The notes beneath the pieces were generated by a model, which worked only from the letters and a program-made list of their open reading frames with translations, had not been told where the DNA came from and did no database searches. From Bacteroidota bacterium (GTDB lineage: Bacteria; Bacteroidota; Bacteroidia; Chitinophagales; BACL12): a stretch of 64,000 bases of DNA. A program made the translations under genes and the position numbers. The stretch covers positions 704,492 to 768,491 of the forward strand of contig JADJIS010000001.1 of the NCBI GenBank assembly GCA_016706865.1. Direction: 5' to 3'. This document shows, piece by piece, positions 39,488 to 48,048 of the stretch; position 1 is the first letter of the stretch, and the number at the start of each line of letters is the position of its first letter.

Positions 39488-41030
39488 TTATTGTAAGGTT
39501 TTAATATAATAGGAATAAATTACTTTATTAGTTGGAACAACACTAGGCTCTTCTAATGTAGTTTTTATTGATTGATATAATCCGAGGTTAGTTTCACCTT
39601 TCGAATTTATCCATTTAAAGTTTTCCAAAAGGGGATTTGAAATATTTGGTTTTGCAGAAACTAAGATGATATCTACTCTCATTAAACAATCCGGGTTTGC
39701 GATGTTTTCCACTTTAAATTTAGGATCAAACAAAATTCCAAGTTCTACAGCTCCTTTTTCTGAATCCTTTTTAGTATTTTTAAAAAGTTCTTGATTTAAT
39801 AAAAATACTTCAGGGAGTTCATTTGTATTTTTTTTTGTATTATTATATTCCCACTCGCTTTTGATTTTACCATGTGAATCATAACAGTATAATGCGATAT
39901 CGTCCATCTCATCATCAGAAAATTTATCTTCACCATTAGTACCTTTAACAATCTTAGGCTTATGATTTAAAGCCTCAGTGCATCTGGCAAAATGAAGAAA
40001 ATCATCAGTTACATCTGTAACTTTTACTTCAAAATCTTCATAAATATAAGAATCTTCGTTATTTAAATCAATGAATAAATTTCTAAAAAAATGATCAAAT
40101 TGATTATGCTCAATATAGGACTCGTGAGTAGTACTGATGTTAGCCCAGTCTAAACCAAATGGGTAAAATTCATATGGAATATCACTCTTTAGACCATTAA
40201 CATAACTATCCTTTAAATCTAAAATGTTATCCTTACCCGGACCAGCGTCACTTTCATAAAAATTGCCGCCCATTCTTGCACTTGGGTATTTGTTATTTAA
40301 ATTAAATGCCTGGTTAGACAACTCAAATTTTGGCAAGCTTGCAAAATAAGGGTTCAGTTTTGAAAGCATATTATTTTCATCCTTACTACCTACAATAAAT
40401 AAAGTGAAATAGATATGTTTATTTACTTTACCTTCTACATAATCAGCTACAAAAAAATGTATAGTATTCCCTTTTCCTATCCAAGTTGTAAATGATTCTT
40501 TCAAGTAGGCTGTTTTTAATATTTCACCTGATCCTTTTTGCACTTCTTCAAAATCAGTTATAATCAAAGCGTCATTAGCTTTATTTACAATTTCTTCTAC
40601 AGCCTTTTGAATAGGAGCATACTTGTCCTTATAATTTTTGGAATCACTTATTAATTCACCTAATTCGGTGCTATTTGTAATACTTAATTGTGTTATTTTA
40701 TCATCACCAAGTCTAAATGTAGTTAGGTTTGCACCATACAATGAATTAAAGCAATCAGATATCAATTTATTAATTACCGGTTCTTTAAAAGCTTTTTGTA
40801 TCCCATCAGAAAAATCGATATAAAGTGACGGATTACTAGAAGTTATTAACGTTAAATTTGATGTAGTTGCAATGTGATAATCTTTGACTCTTGAGCTTAA
40901 ATTTGAATCATAGGCATCAAACCCAATTGCATCAAAAAGGATCACCACTTTCACCACCACAACCAATACTACTAACTATTATTAACAATAGCGCTGTTAT
41001 ATAATTAAGCTTAAATTTAAATTTATTCAT
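39488..41030 (-). CDS. Large lipoprotein of unknown function; frame broken at 40934-40938
   Basis: The ATG at 41030 encodes MNKFKFKLNYITALLLIIVS then SIGCGGESGDPF, a lipobox with Cys27 or so. That frame stops at once, but adding one T to T5 (40934-40938) continues into FFDAIGFDAYDSNLSS and on to 39488, about 513 residues. The soluble part has DALIITDFEEVQKGSG and a SDDEMDDIALY acidic patch but no recognised domain. It is the predicted envelope-exposed part of the cluster. Using only the downstream frame would miss the signal peptide. Confidence 0.7.
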
Positions 41031-41153
41031 AACTGAATTTAATTTATTTTTTCCTTTAAATTATTTATAAAATACCAGAGGTCATTTCATAAATGATTAA
41101 AAAACACACAAAATAATAAGCCTGTTTAAAATGAATTACTTAGCTAATAAAAA

Positions 41154-41543
41154 TTAACTACGCTTTGATATATATTCAAGTAAATTTGGCACCATTGAAG
41201 TTGCTTTTGACTTCAGGTTATTAAGCAACGCCATTTCATTTTTATCAATTTGACCATCCTCACCAATTTTAGCTATAAGCCAATTGGCTTCAGCCTGATC
41301 TATAACATTTGGTGAATGTTCGTCGTTTAATAAATAACTACTGATTGCGTCAACAAAAAAACTTTGCCATTCAGGAGCGTTATCTGAACTTGAGCAGGAG
41401 GTGTTAAGGTCAAAAAGTAAATCAGCCTCTTCGGTATCAATTTTATTGTCCGCTAATAAAATTTCCCGAAGTTTGGCTACTTCTGCAGAGTCAATTTTGC
41501 CGTCAGATAGAATTTCGGCCTTGAGAGTATTAAGGTTTCCCAT
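41154..41543 (-). CDS. TerB/EF-hand-like acidic protein
   Basis: 129 residues built of four repeats with half-EF-hand loops: SDGKIDSAE, ADNKIDTEE, PNVIDQAE and EDGQIDKNE, each with the central Ile and final Glu of an EF hand but a missing first Asp. Acidic, soluble, no signal. Likely binds Ca2+ or other metal, like TerB/TerD. First gene of the minus-strand cluster: the TAnnTTTG box at 41601-41608 lies just upstream. Confidence 0.7.
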   Translation of the reverse strand: MGNLNTLKAEILSDGKIDSAEVAKLREILLADNKIDTEEADLLFDLNTSCSSSDNAPEWQSFFVDAISSYLLNDEHSPNVIDQAEANWLIAKIGEDGQIDKNEMALLNNLKSKATSMVPNLLEYISKRS

Positions 41544-41600
41544 GTGTTAAAAGTGGTATTTAGGGTTAAAAAAATGGACTATATTTTAGGGATAACAAGA

Positions 41601-41608
41601 CAAATATA
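41601..41608 (-). promoter_or_regulatory. Putative Bacteroidota promoter (-7 box) of Ter cluster
   Basis: TATATTTG on the minus strand matches the TAnnTTTG consensus and lies 58 bases before the first gene of the cluster. No good TTG at the -33 position, so tentative. Confidence 0.4.
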
Positions 41609-42027
41609 ACAGAATTTTAAAAAGTTTGTATGTTTTAGAAAAAAATATTACATTAAACCAAAATCTAATGAAGTTAATTCTAACCTCTAGAACGAATCCT
41701 ATCATTCGCAAAAAATCCCTCATTTTTACAATCTTCTTCCTTTCTAGATGACTTAGTTGTAATTCTAATCTCCATCTCTAAAAAACTGATCATTCCTATA
41801 CACATTGCAATAATCATGTTTCAAAATTGTAATATTCTTTTCAATAAGCCCAAACAAATTGCAATTTCGCCTCAAATTCATCATTTATAGTGAATATGGA
41901 CTTAACATAACAATTTCTTAACATTCCCCTCCATCAAAACACCCTCCCACACCCCTTCCACCCCTCCAAACCCCTAAAAATCCACAATTTCACCCAATCC
42001 ATCCCCAAAACACCCTCTAAAACCAAA
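41609..42027. other. Gap with C-rich strand, no gene
   Basis: Between the Ter cluster and the TcA relics. From about 41930 to 42000 the plus strand is very C-rich and the minus strand has several G-runs (GGGG, GGGG, GGGAGGG, GGGG) close together, a possible G-quadruplex. No ORF is convincing. Confidence 0.5.
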
Positions 42028-42075
42028 CTAAACCGCCTCCACCTCATACCCCACAACAAAATACCCTTCCCCAAC
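42028..42075 (-). pseudogene. Tail relic of a second TcA-like gene
   Basis: Minus-strand reading VGEGYFVVGYEVEAV then stop, clearly related to IGEVYLVVGYEVGV, the last residues of the TcA fragment at 42186. Only 15 codons are left. It shows that two similar genes once stood in tandem. Confidence 0.6.
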
Positions 42076-42185
42076 TCATTTGGTAATTTATTAGTTGGGT
42101 AATTTAGTAATTGATCCTACCCTGAAAACTAATTTCCAAATTGAACATCATATTGGCCGTAAAACTACCCTCAGTACAACCCATG

Positions 42186-43508
42186 TTACACCCCCACCTC
42201 ATAACCCACCACCAAATAAACCTCCCCAATCTCCTCCGCCACCCTATCTATCGAATGATAATCCCCATCCGACTCGTGTTTGAATTTGACTTTTATCGGT
42301 TGGTGAATGTCTACGGTTTCCATGTTTGCCGAATCGGTGCCGGCATCGAGGAGGGCACTGTGCATGCCGGAGTAAAGGGCTCCTTCAGCTAAGGTTTGAG
42401 TTGCGGATTGTATAAGGTCTCCATCCAATTTGGTTCCCTCAAAAATCATTTCGTAATTGCCGGTTCTATTTGCTTTTACTACTACTTCAATTTGTTTAAT
42501 TTTTATTTTCCGGTCTTTAATAAAATAGGGGAAATGTTGTTTTTGAATTGTTATGGAAAGTATTTGATCATTACCTGCAACAACGGGATTTAGGAATTTA
42601 TTCCATTCGGTGGAAAATTCTTGTTTGAGACTAAATAAACGCGAAAGCTGTAAACCTCCCGAATTGTTGGTGGGAATAATTGCTGATTCAATAATGTTTT
42701 TCAGATTTGTTGTGGCTTCTGTTTTAAATGGTCCGGCATCTTCTTTTGCGGTGTATCTTATGGTAATTATAATATCACTGATGGTATTATAATCGAACAT
42801 ACGCAAAGTTTCATCGGCATTTAATTCTAATTGCCATTCGCCAAATGCGCCGCAACCTTCAAATGGTAAAAATCTTTCGTCGCGGAAATTAAATTCAAAC
42901 ATGCCGCTGTCGTTTTGTGCGCTGCTTGTTGCAATGGAATGCGTTTCATTGGTAACATGACGGAAACGAAGATCGTTTGAATAATCTGAACTTTCATATG
43001 CTCCTGCCAACAGTTGCGTATTTAATCGCGTGGTATGTTTCAACAATCGCAGTGTTGCATTTACAGAAGTATAAGGTCCCGCAATACAAGGTATACTTAC
43101 AGAAACAGCTTTTATTCTTCGGAAATAATGGCCTTAAAAATCTAAGTCGTAGGCTGCTTCCGGAATTATGATATTACAGGTTCCATTTTTGCGCAGATTG
43201 AGAATCGCCTGCGGATTTAACAACATAAGGGAAACATGTTTCGTTAATTCGAGCTCTCTTTTATTTTTATCATAATAAGAGCTTTCCATGCGGCGAAGAT
43301 CGTATTGCAATTTTTCTGCACTTAACAATCCCTTTTTTAAACTGTCCCAATATCCAAACTGAATAAAATTTGAATTTCCAAATTCACCCAATTCATATTG
43401 ATAACATTGTTCTGCTTTTTTTGCTAGATCATAGGCTAATTGGTAACTCTGAAAATACACCGTAGAAATTTGACCTATCATCCAATCGTATAATTGCTGA
43501 GCTTTATT
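42186..43508 (-). pseudogene. C-terminal remnant of Tc toxin A subunit (TcA)
   Basis: Open from 43508 to 42186 in one frame except for a single in-frame TAA at about 43134. It encodes AQQLYDWMIGQIST, YWDSLKKGLLSAEKL, DLRRMESSYYDKNKRELELT, DLDF-stop-GHYFRRIKAVSVSIP, IATSSAQNDSGMFEFNFRDE, RFLPFEGCGAFGEWQLEL: the conserved TcB-binding C-terminal domain of Tc toxin TcA proteins (typically 2000+ residues). The N-terminal ~80% is absent; upstream is an unrelated toxin-antitoxin pair. No TcB or TcC genes are in the window. The nonsense codon plus truncation mark a true pseudogene, unlike the one-base frame breaks elsewhere. Confidence 0.8.
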
Positions 43509-43549
43509 CTATCATCACGAACCCCTTAAATTTACTTTAAATAACCATA

Positions 43550-43864
43550 TCATTCACCACCTATAATCCCTAATTTTGGCAGCTCTACCTGAAATGTAAC
43601 TTTTGCTTTAAGTGCAGTAAATACTCGTAACAACGTATCCAGAGTAACATTACCTGCATTATTTTCAAGTCGGGAAATTTGTGCCTTTTGAACACCTATT
43701 AATATGCCAAGTTCCTCCTGTGTGAGGTGCCGTTCTTTACGCGCTTGCTTAATAGCTTTTCCAATTAGATCCATTTGAAGTTCATACTCAAAAAGATCGC
43801 GTTCGGTAGTTCCAACTTTGCCGATGAGTTTGTCCTGTACTTGATCTAAGGTATATGATTTCAT
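43550..43864 (-). CDS. XRE/HigA-type antitoxin
   Basis: 104 residues with a helix-turn-helix near 38-75 (RHLTQEELGILIGVQKAQIS RLENN split by position). The pattern LTxEELGxLxGVxxxxISRLE is the XRE DNA-binding signature. It overlaps the toxin gene by four bases (ATGA), second in the operon as in HigBA. Likely represses its own promoter and neutralises the toxin. Confidence 0.85.
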   Translation of the reverse strand: MKSYTLDQVQDKLIGKVGTTERDLFEYELQMDLIGKAIKQARKERHLTQEELGILIGVQKAQISRLENNAGNVTLDTLLRVFTALKAKVTFQVELPKLGIIGGE

Positions 43865-44217
43865 TTTTTGTTATCTTTTACTTGTTTATCTGCAAAATAT
43901 TTAGTTCTGATCAATACTGCTTTTTGAATTTCCTTATCCGGAACTTTACTTCCTTTTTTGATAAATCCATGTGTAGAAATCACCATGGTATCCGTAGAGG
44001 AAGTTTTGTCCCAAAAGGCCAGTAGCCGGTATTGCAAACCTTGATACAATGTTCTGAATTCCCAAATTTCGTTGGAAAGTTTTTTAAAAAGTTCAGGATC
44101 GTTTTCTATTTGAGACTTACGAATATTGTATAATATTTTCTCATAATGCTTTCGATTCAAACTGCTTAAAAATTCAAAGGCTTCCTCCAAAAAAAGAATT
44201 TCAAAATGTTTCGACAT
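43861..44217 (-). CDS. HigB/RelE-like toxin (phage-derived Gp49-like)
   Basis: 118 residues with EFRTLYQGLQYRLLAFWD near 68-85, a late THGFIKKGSKVPDKEIQKA near 99-117 and basic residues typical of RelE-superfamily mRNA interferases. In the HigB/Gp49 subfamily the toxin gene precedes the antitoxin, as here. It would cleave mRNA at the ribosome when free of antitoxin. Stands at the truncation edge of the TcA remnant. Confidence 0.85.
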   Translation of the reverse strand: MSKHFEILFLEEAFEFLSSLNRKHYEKILYNIRKSQIENDPELFKKLSNEIWEFRTLYQGLQYRLLAFWDKTSSTDTMVISTHGFIKKGSKVPDKEIQKAVLIRTKYFADKQVKDNKK

Positions 44218-44323
44218 AGGATAAACAAATAAACATTACAAAGGTATATAAAGTTTCGTTATAAAGAAACATTTGCCCAATAGCTTACTTCTTATCTGAA
44301 AATTAAATACCTGCAATTTGCTT

Positions 44324-44331
44324 TAAATTTG
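44324..44331 (+). promoter_or_regulatory. Putative -7 box of aminotransferase gene
   Basis: TAAATTTG matches TAnnTTTG and lies 19 bases upstream of the ATG at 44350. The -33 TTG is not evident. Confidence 0.35.
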
Positions 44332-44349
44332 CCACTCAAACCCTCCAAT

Positions 44350-45489
44350 ATGCATCTCCTCCCAAAACTCCCCCACACCACCACCATCTTCACCAAAATG
44401 ACCTCCCTTGCCAATCAGCATGGCGCAATTAACCTCGCACAAGGGTTTCCTAACTTTTTGTCATCCGAGAAGTTGATGGAGTTGGTGAGTGGGTATATGC
44501 ATAAAGGAATGAACCAATACGCTCCAATGCCAGGGGTTTTAGGGTTGAGAGAACAGATTTCGACGAAATATGAGGGGATTTATGGGGTTTCGTATGATCC
44601 GGAAAGTGAAATTACGGTGACTGCAGGAGGAACGCAGGCGATTTATACTGCAATTGCGGCTTTGGTGCATGCGGGTGATGAGTTGATATTGTTTGAACCG
44701 GCTTACGATTGTTATGGTCCGGCAGTGGTGTTGCATGGAGGAGTTGTTGTTCCGGTTACTTTGAGTGCTCCGGATTTTAAAATTGATTGGGAAATTGTGC
44801 GTGCAAAAATTACAGATCGCACACGGATGATCATGATAAATACTCCGCATAATCCGAGTGGGTCGGTTTTGAGTGGGGATGATCTATTAATGTTGCAAAA
44901 AATTACGGAAGGAACCGATATAATAATTATTAGTGATGAAGTGTACGAACATATTATTTTCGATGGTTTAATTCATGAAAGTATTTTGCGGTATCCGAAA
45001 TTAATGGAAAGAAGTTTGATCATTTATTCTTTTGGAAAAACATATCACAATACCGGTTGGAAAATGGGATATGTTTTGGCACCTAAATTATTAATGCAGG
45101 AATTCAGATCGGTGCATCAGTTTTTGGTGTTTTCGGTAAATACTCCGATTCAATATGCACTCGCTGATTTTATGGAGGATAAATCGGAATATGAAAATAT
45201 TAATTTATTTTATCAGCAAAAAAGAGATCTGTTTTTAGATGCAATAAAATCATCGCGATTTACATTTACTCCGGCGAGTGGGACATATTTTCAATTGTTG
45301 GATTATAAAAATATTACGGATAAAAATGATATGGAATTTGCGGAGGAGTTAACTATTAAATACAAGGTTGCTTCTATTCCGCTATCACCATTTTATAGTT
45401 CTCCGCCGGGTAATAAAGTATTGCGGTTTTGTTTTGCTAAAACGGAGTCGACTCTTTTGGAGGCTGCAGAGATATTGTGTGCAATTTGA
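44350..45489 (+). CDS. Methionine aminotransferase (class I/II, PLP)
   Basis: 379 residues from the ATG at 44350; a TTG seven codons upstream is less likely. PLP fold type I: INLAQGFPNF near 29-38, YAPMPGVLGLREQI, NTPHNPSG near 165-172, ISDEVYEHI near 199-207 (PLP-phosphate Asp/Tyr) and SFGKTYHNTGWKMGY with catalytic Lys near 230-244. This pattern fits YbdL-like enzymes that regenerate methionine from 4-methylthio-2-oxobutyrate using glutamine. The next gene, an omega-amidase, removes the resulting 2-oxoglutaramate, so the two form a salvage pair. Confidence 0.88.
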   Translation: MHLLPKLPHTTTIFTKMTSLANQHGAINLAQGFPNFLSSEKLMELVSGYMHKGMNQYAPMPGVLGLREQISTKYEGIYGVSYDPESEITVTAGGTQAIYTAIAALVHAGDELILFEPAYDCYGPAVVLHGGVVVPVTLSAPDFKIDWEIVRAKITDRTRMIMINTPHNPSGSVLSGDDLLMLQKITEGTDIIIISDEVYEHIIFDGLIHESILRYPKLMERSLIIYSFGKTYHNTGWKMGYVLAPKLLMQEFRSVHQFLVFSVNTPIQYALADFMEDKSEYENINLFYQQKRDLFLDAIKSSRFTFTPASGTYFQLLDYKNITDKNDMEFAEELTIKYKVASIPLSPFYSSPPGNKVLRFCFAKTESTLLEAAEILCAI

Positions 45490-45861
45490 GGAGAAATGAA
45501 ATAGGAAGTAGGAAGTAGGAAATAAGAAGTAGGAATTACGGTAGAATTATATATGTAAAACATAAAACTTTGCCCTTGGGTGACATATGTTATTTCACGC
45601 AAAGAAAAAAAAATAAAATTTATTTTAAAAATAAAATTTTTATCTTTGATAAACAATAACATTAGTAACAAATATATTCAAAGCCTTCAAAGTATAGCAC
45701 TATAAAATTTTATTTTGATAACTTAAAAGATAAAAAAAATAATAAAGAATAAAGAACAAAGAATAAAGAACATTAATCGGACCTCAACCCTCAAGGACTC
45801 TCTAAACAAGTAAACTTTGCAAACCATGAAAACCTTGTAAACCCTTAAAACAAAAACAAAT
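45490..45861. other. Gap with short direct repeats, no gene
   Basis: Begins with four tandem GGAAGTA/GAAGTAGGA units (about 45500-45535), then an A/T-rich tract. TATCTTTG at 45641-45648 fits a -7 box. No ORF of note. Confidence 0.6.
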
Positions 45862-46662
45862 ATGAAAGATTTAATTGTTACAATAATACAAGCAGATCTC
45901 GTTTGGGAAAATAGAGAAAAAAATCTGGAGCATTTTGATGAATTGTTGGAGCCGGTTTTGGGGACTGATCTGATCGTGTTGCCGGAAATGTTTACTACGG
46001 GTTTTTCGATGAATACAAAAGTTCTCGCCGAAACAATGACAGGAAATACCATGCAATGGTTATATCAAGCTGCATCAAAAAAAAATGCAATAGTTTGTGG
46101 CTCCGTAATTATTGCAGATAGGGGAAATTATTATAACCGATTAATATGGATGCATCCGGATGGTGATTATACGTATTATGATAAACGCCATTTATTTACT
46201 TTAGGCGATGAACAAAATTATTTTACTGCAGGAACATCAAAAATATTTCCGGAATGTAATGACTGGAAAATATTACCACTCATTTGTTACGATCTGCGTT
46301 TTCCGGTTTGGGCGCGACAAAGTTCTCCTTACACCGAAATGGGAAATCATCCTTACGACCTATTAATATATGTAGCCAACTGGCCCGAAAAAAGAATTTA
46401 TGCCTGGGAACATTTATTAATTGCCCGCGCCATCGAAAATCAGAGTTATGTAATCGGCGTAAACCGCGTTGGGACTGATGGAAATGGTTTTTATCATCCG
46501 GGGCATTCATGCATTATAGATCCCATGGGGGAGAAACTAATTTCCGTTACGGGGGTGGAATGTGTGGAGACGTTGAAATTATCTTCGGAGCATATTACTA
46601 AGGTAAGGACGGGATTGCCGTTTTTGGAGGGGAGAGATGAGTTTGAACTAAAGTTGTTCTGA
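45862..46662 (+). CDS. Omega-amidase (nitrilase family, YafV-like)
   Basis: 266 residues with the nitrilase triad: Glu in LPEMFTTGFSM near 41-51, Lys in YDKRHLFTLGDE near 95-106 and Cys in LICYDLRFPVWAR near 138-150. Hydrolyses 2-oxoglutaramate and 2-oxosuccinamate. Its position just after the methionine aminotransferase is the known E. coli ybdL/yafV functional pairing. Length is typical. Confidence 0.88.
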   Translation: MKDLIVTIIQADLVWENREKNLEHFDELLEPVLGTDLIVLPEMFTTGFSMNTKVLAETMTGNTMQWLYQAASKKNAIVCGSVIIADRGNYYNRLIWMHPDGDYTYYDKRHLFTLGDEQNYFTAGTSKIFPECNDWKILPLICYDLRFPVWARQSSPYTEMGNHPYDLLIYVANWPEKRIYAWEHLLIARAIENQSYVIGVNRVGTDGNGFYHPGHSCIIDPMGEKLISVTGVECVETLKLSSEHITKVRTGLPFLEGRDEFELKLF

Positions 46663-46697
46663 CATGTAGTAGATCTCCTACGTCGATCACTACATGT
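46662..46697 (+). terminator. Hairpin after omega-amidase
   Basis: ACATGTAGT at 46662-46670 and ACTACATGT at 46689-46697 form a nine-base stem, directly after the stop, followed by TTTC. A likely transcription end, though the loop is 18 bases and the T-run short. Confidence 0.5.
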
Positions 46698-46810
46698 TTC
46701 AGTTCTGGGTTCTGTGTTCTGAGTTGATCAACCGATTAGTTATGGCTCCGAATTGGGAGGGTTAAATGGGCCCCCATCTGGGTTCGTTCTGGGTTTGAGC
46801 TTTGGGTTCT

Positions 46811-46858
<48 letters not shown>

Positions 46859-46904
46859 CTCGGTTGGTATGTTAAATCAACAATGCCCCCTCCCAAAAAG
46901 GATT

Positions 46905-46965
46905 TTGATTCGAAGCAACAACTTCCAATGATACAAACTGCCCACTGCCCACTGTTGACTGCCCA
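46905..46965. repeat. Dispersed repeat unit related to 7733-7912
   Basis: ATTCGAAGCAACAACTTCCA then ATACAAACTGCCCACTGCCC and ACTGTTGACTG: same family as the 66-bp units near 7740-7900 and 4758-4790. Nothing else is seen in the 46698-47053 gap besides the poly-G tract. Confidence 0.7.
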
Positions 46966-47053
46966 ATCCCTCACCCAAAATCCGCGAAACCTGTGTAATC
47001 CCATAAATCTGCGATCCAAAAAAGCCGATCAAAAAATAATTCTGTGAAATCCC

Positions 47054-47085
47054 TTGGAAATCTCAAAATCAAAATAATATCTTTG
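47054..47085 (+). promoter_or_regulatory. Putative promoter of slipin gene
   Basis: TTG at 47054-47056, 21-base spacer, TATCTTTG at 47078-47085, close to the Bacteroidota consensus TTTG-N19-TAnnTTTG and 35 bases before the ATG. Confidence 0.5.
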
Positions 47086-47120
47086 TGATATCATTTTAAT
47101 ATCAACCTAAACTCAATACT

Positions 47121-47975
47121 ATGATCGTAAACAAAACCACTAAAACAGCATCGGGATATTTGATGCTCTTTGTATTTTTTCTGATGATCGTCGGCAATTT
47201 ATATTTGATGCTGACCTATCATCCTGCATTCTCCCTTTTATTTGTCATTATTTTCTTTATCATGATCGGATTTTTTATTGTGAATCCGAATGATTCGAAG
47301 GTGCTTACACTGTTTGGAAAATATTCGGGGACAGTAGTAGATAACGGATTTTTTTGGGGAAATCCTTTTTATGGAAAGGCAAAAATTTCGTTAAAAGCCA
47401 GAACACTGGAAGGTGATAAAATAAAAGTAAACGACAGATTGGGAAATCCGATCATTATCGGTACTGTAATTATTTGGCGTGTTATTGATTCTGCAAAAGC
47501 GCGTTTTGAAGTAGAGAATTATGAGATGTATGTAAAATTACAAAGCGATACTGCCGTTCGTCACCTTGCGGGAAGTTATTCTTATGACCATTTTTCTGAT
47601 GAGGAAGGACAGGAAATTACATTGCGAAGCGGTGGTGATTTTATTAATGGTGAATTAATGAAAGAATTAAAAGACAGACTTGCCTTAGCGGGTGTTGAAG
47701 TAATAGAAGCAAGAATTACACATCTTGCTTATGCCGAAGAAATTGCACATGCCATGTTGCAGCGTCAGCAAGCAACTGCGGTTGTTGCAGCAAGAACTAA
47801 AATTGTGGAAGGTGCAGTTGGTATGGTGCATTTAGCATTGGAAAAATTAAAGAAAGAAGGAATTGTTGATCTTGATGAAGATAAAAAAGCAGCTATGGTC
47901 AGCAATTTATTAGTGGTGTTGTGCAGCGATAAAGCAGCGAATCCGGTGGTAAATACCGGCACATTATATCATTAA
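47121..47975 (+). CDS. SPFH/band-7 protein (slipin-like)
   Basis: 284 residues: two N-terminal membrane segments (residues 12-55), then an SPFH domain (VLTLFGKYSGTVVDNGFFW, GNPIIIGTVIIWRV) and a coiled-coil C-part with HLAYAEEIAHAMLQRQQATA and AVVAARTKIVEGAVG. SPFH proteins form membrane-organising rings, often with proteases or NfeD partners. Isolated; followed by the terminator at 47989. Confidence 0.88.
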   Translation: MIVNKTTKTASGYLMLFVFFLMIVGNLYLMLTYHPAFSLLFVIIFFIMIGFFIVNPNDSKVLTLFGKYSGTVVDNGFFWGNPFYGKAKISLKARTLEGDKIKVNDRLGNPIIIGTVIIWRVIDSAKARFEVENYEMYVKLQSDTAVRHLAGSYSYDHFSDEEGQEITLRSGGDFINGELMKELKDRLALAGVEVIEARITHLAYAEEIAHAMLQRQQATAVVAARTKIVEGAVGMVHLALEKLKKEGIVDLDEDKKAAMVSNLLVVLCSDKAANPVVNTGTLYH

Positions 47976-47988
47976 AATAAATTATAAA

Positions 47989-48023
47989 ATTCTCCGGCAG
48001 AATTAAATGTTTTGCCGGAGAAT
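47989..48023 (+). terminator. Rho-independent-like terminator after slipin gene
   Basis: ATTCTCCGGCA (47989-47999) and TGCCGGAGAAT (48013-48023) form an 11-base perfect stem with a 13-base loop, followed by AATTTT. Fourteen bases after the slipin stop. Confidence 0.65.
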
Positions 48024-48048
48024 AATTTTGGGGTTTTTAATTTCCATT

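Noticed and set aside
42095..42392. Pro-rich plus-strand frames opposite the TcA fragment
   Set aside because: They are the antisense of the clearly conserved TcA C-terminal coding frame.
42186..43046. Independent gene starting at 43046
   Set aside because: The same frame continues upstream through the in-frame TAA with TcA sequence, so it is part of one remnant.
48007..48048. Earlier start of the PH-like membrane protein
   Set aside because: The codons overlap the slipin terminator hairpin and encode no natural N-terminus.
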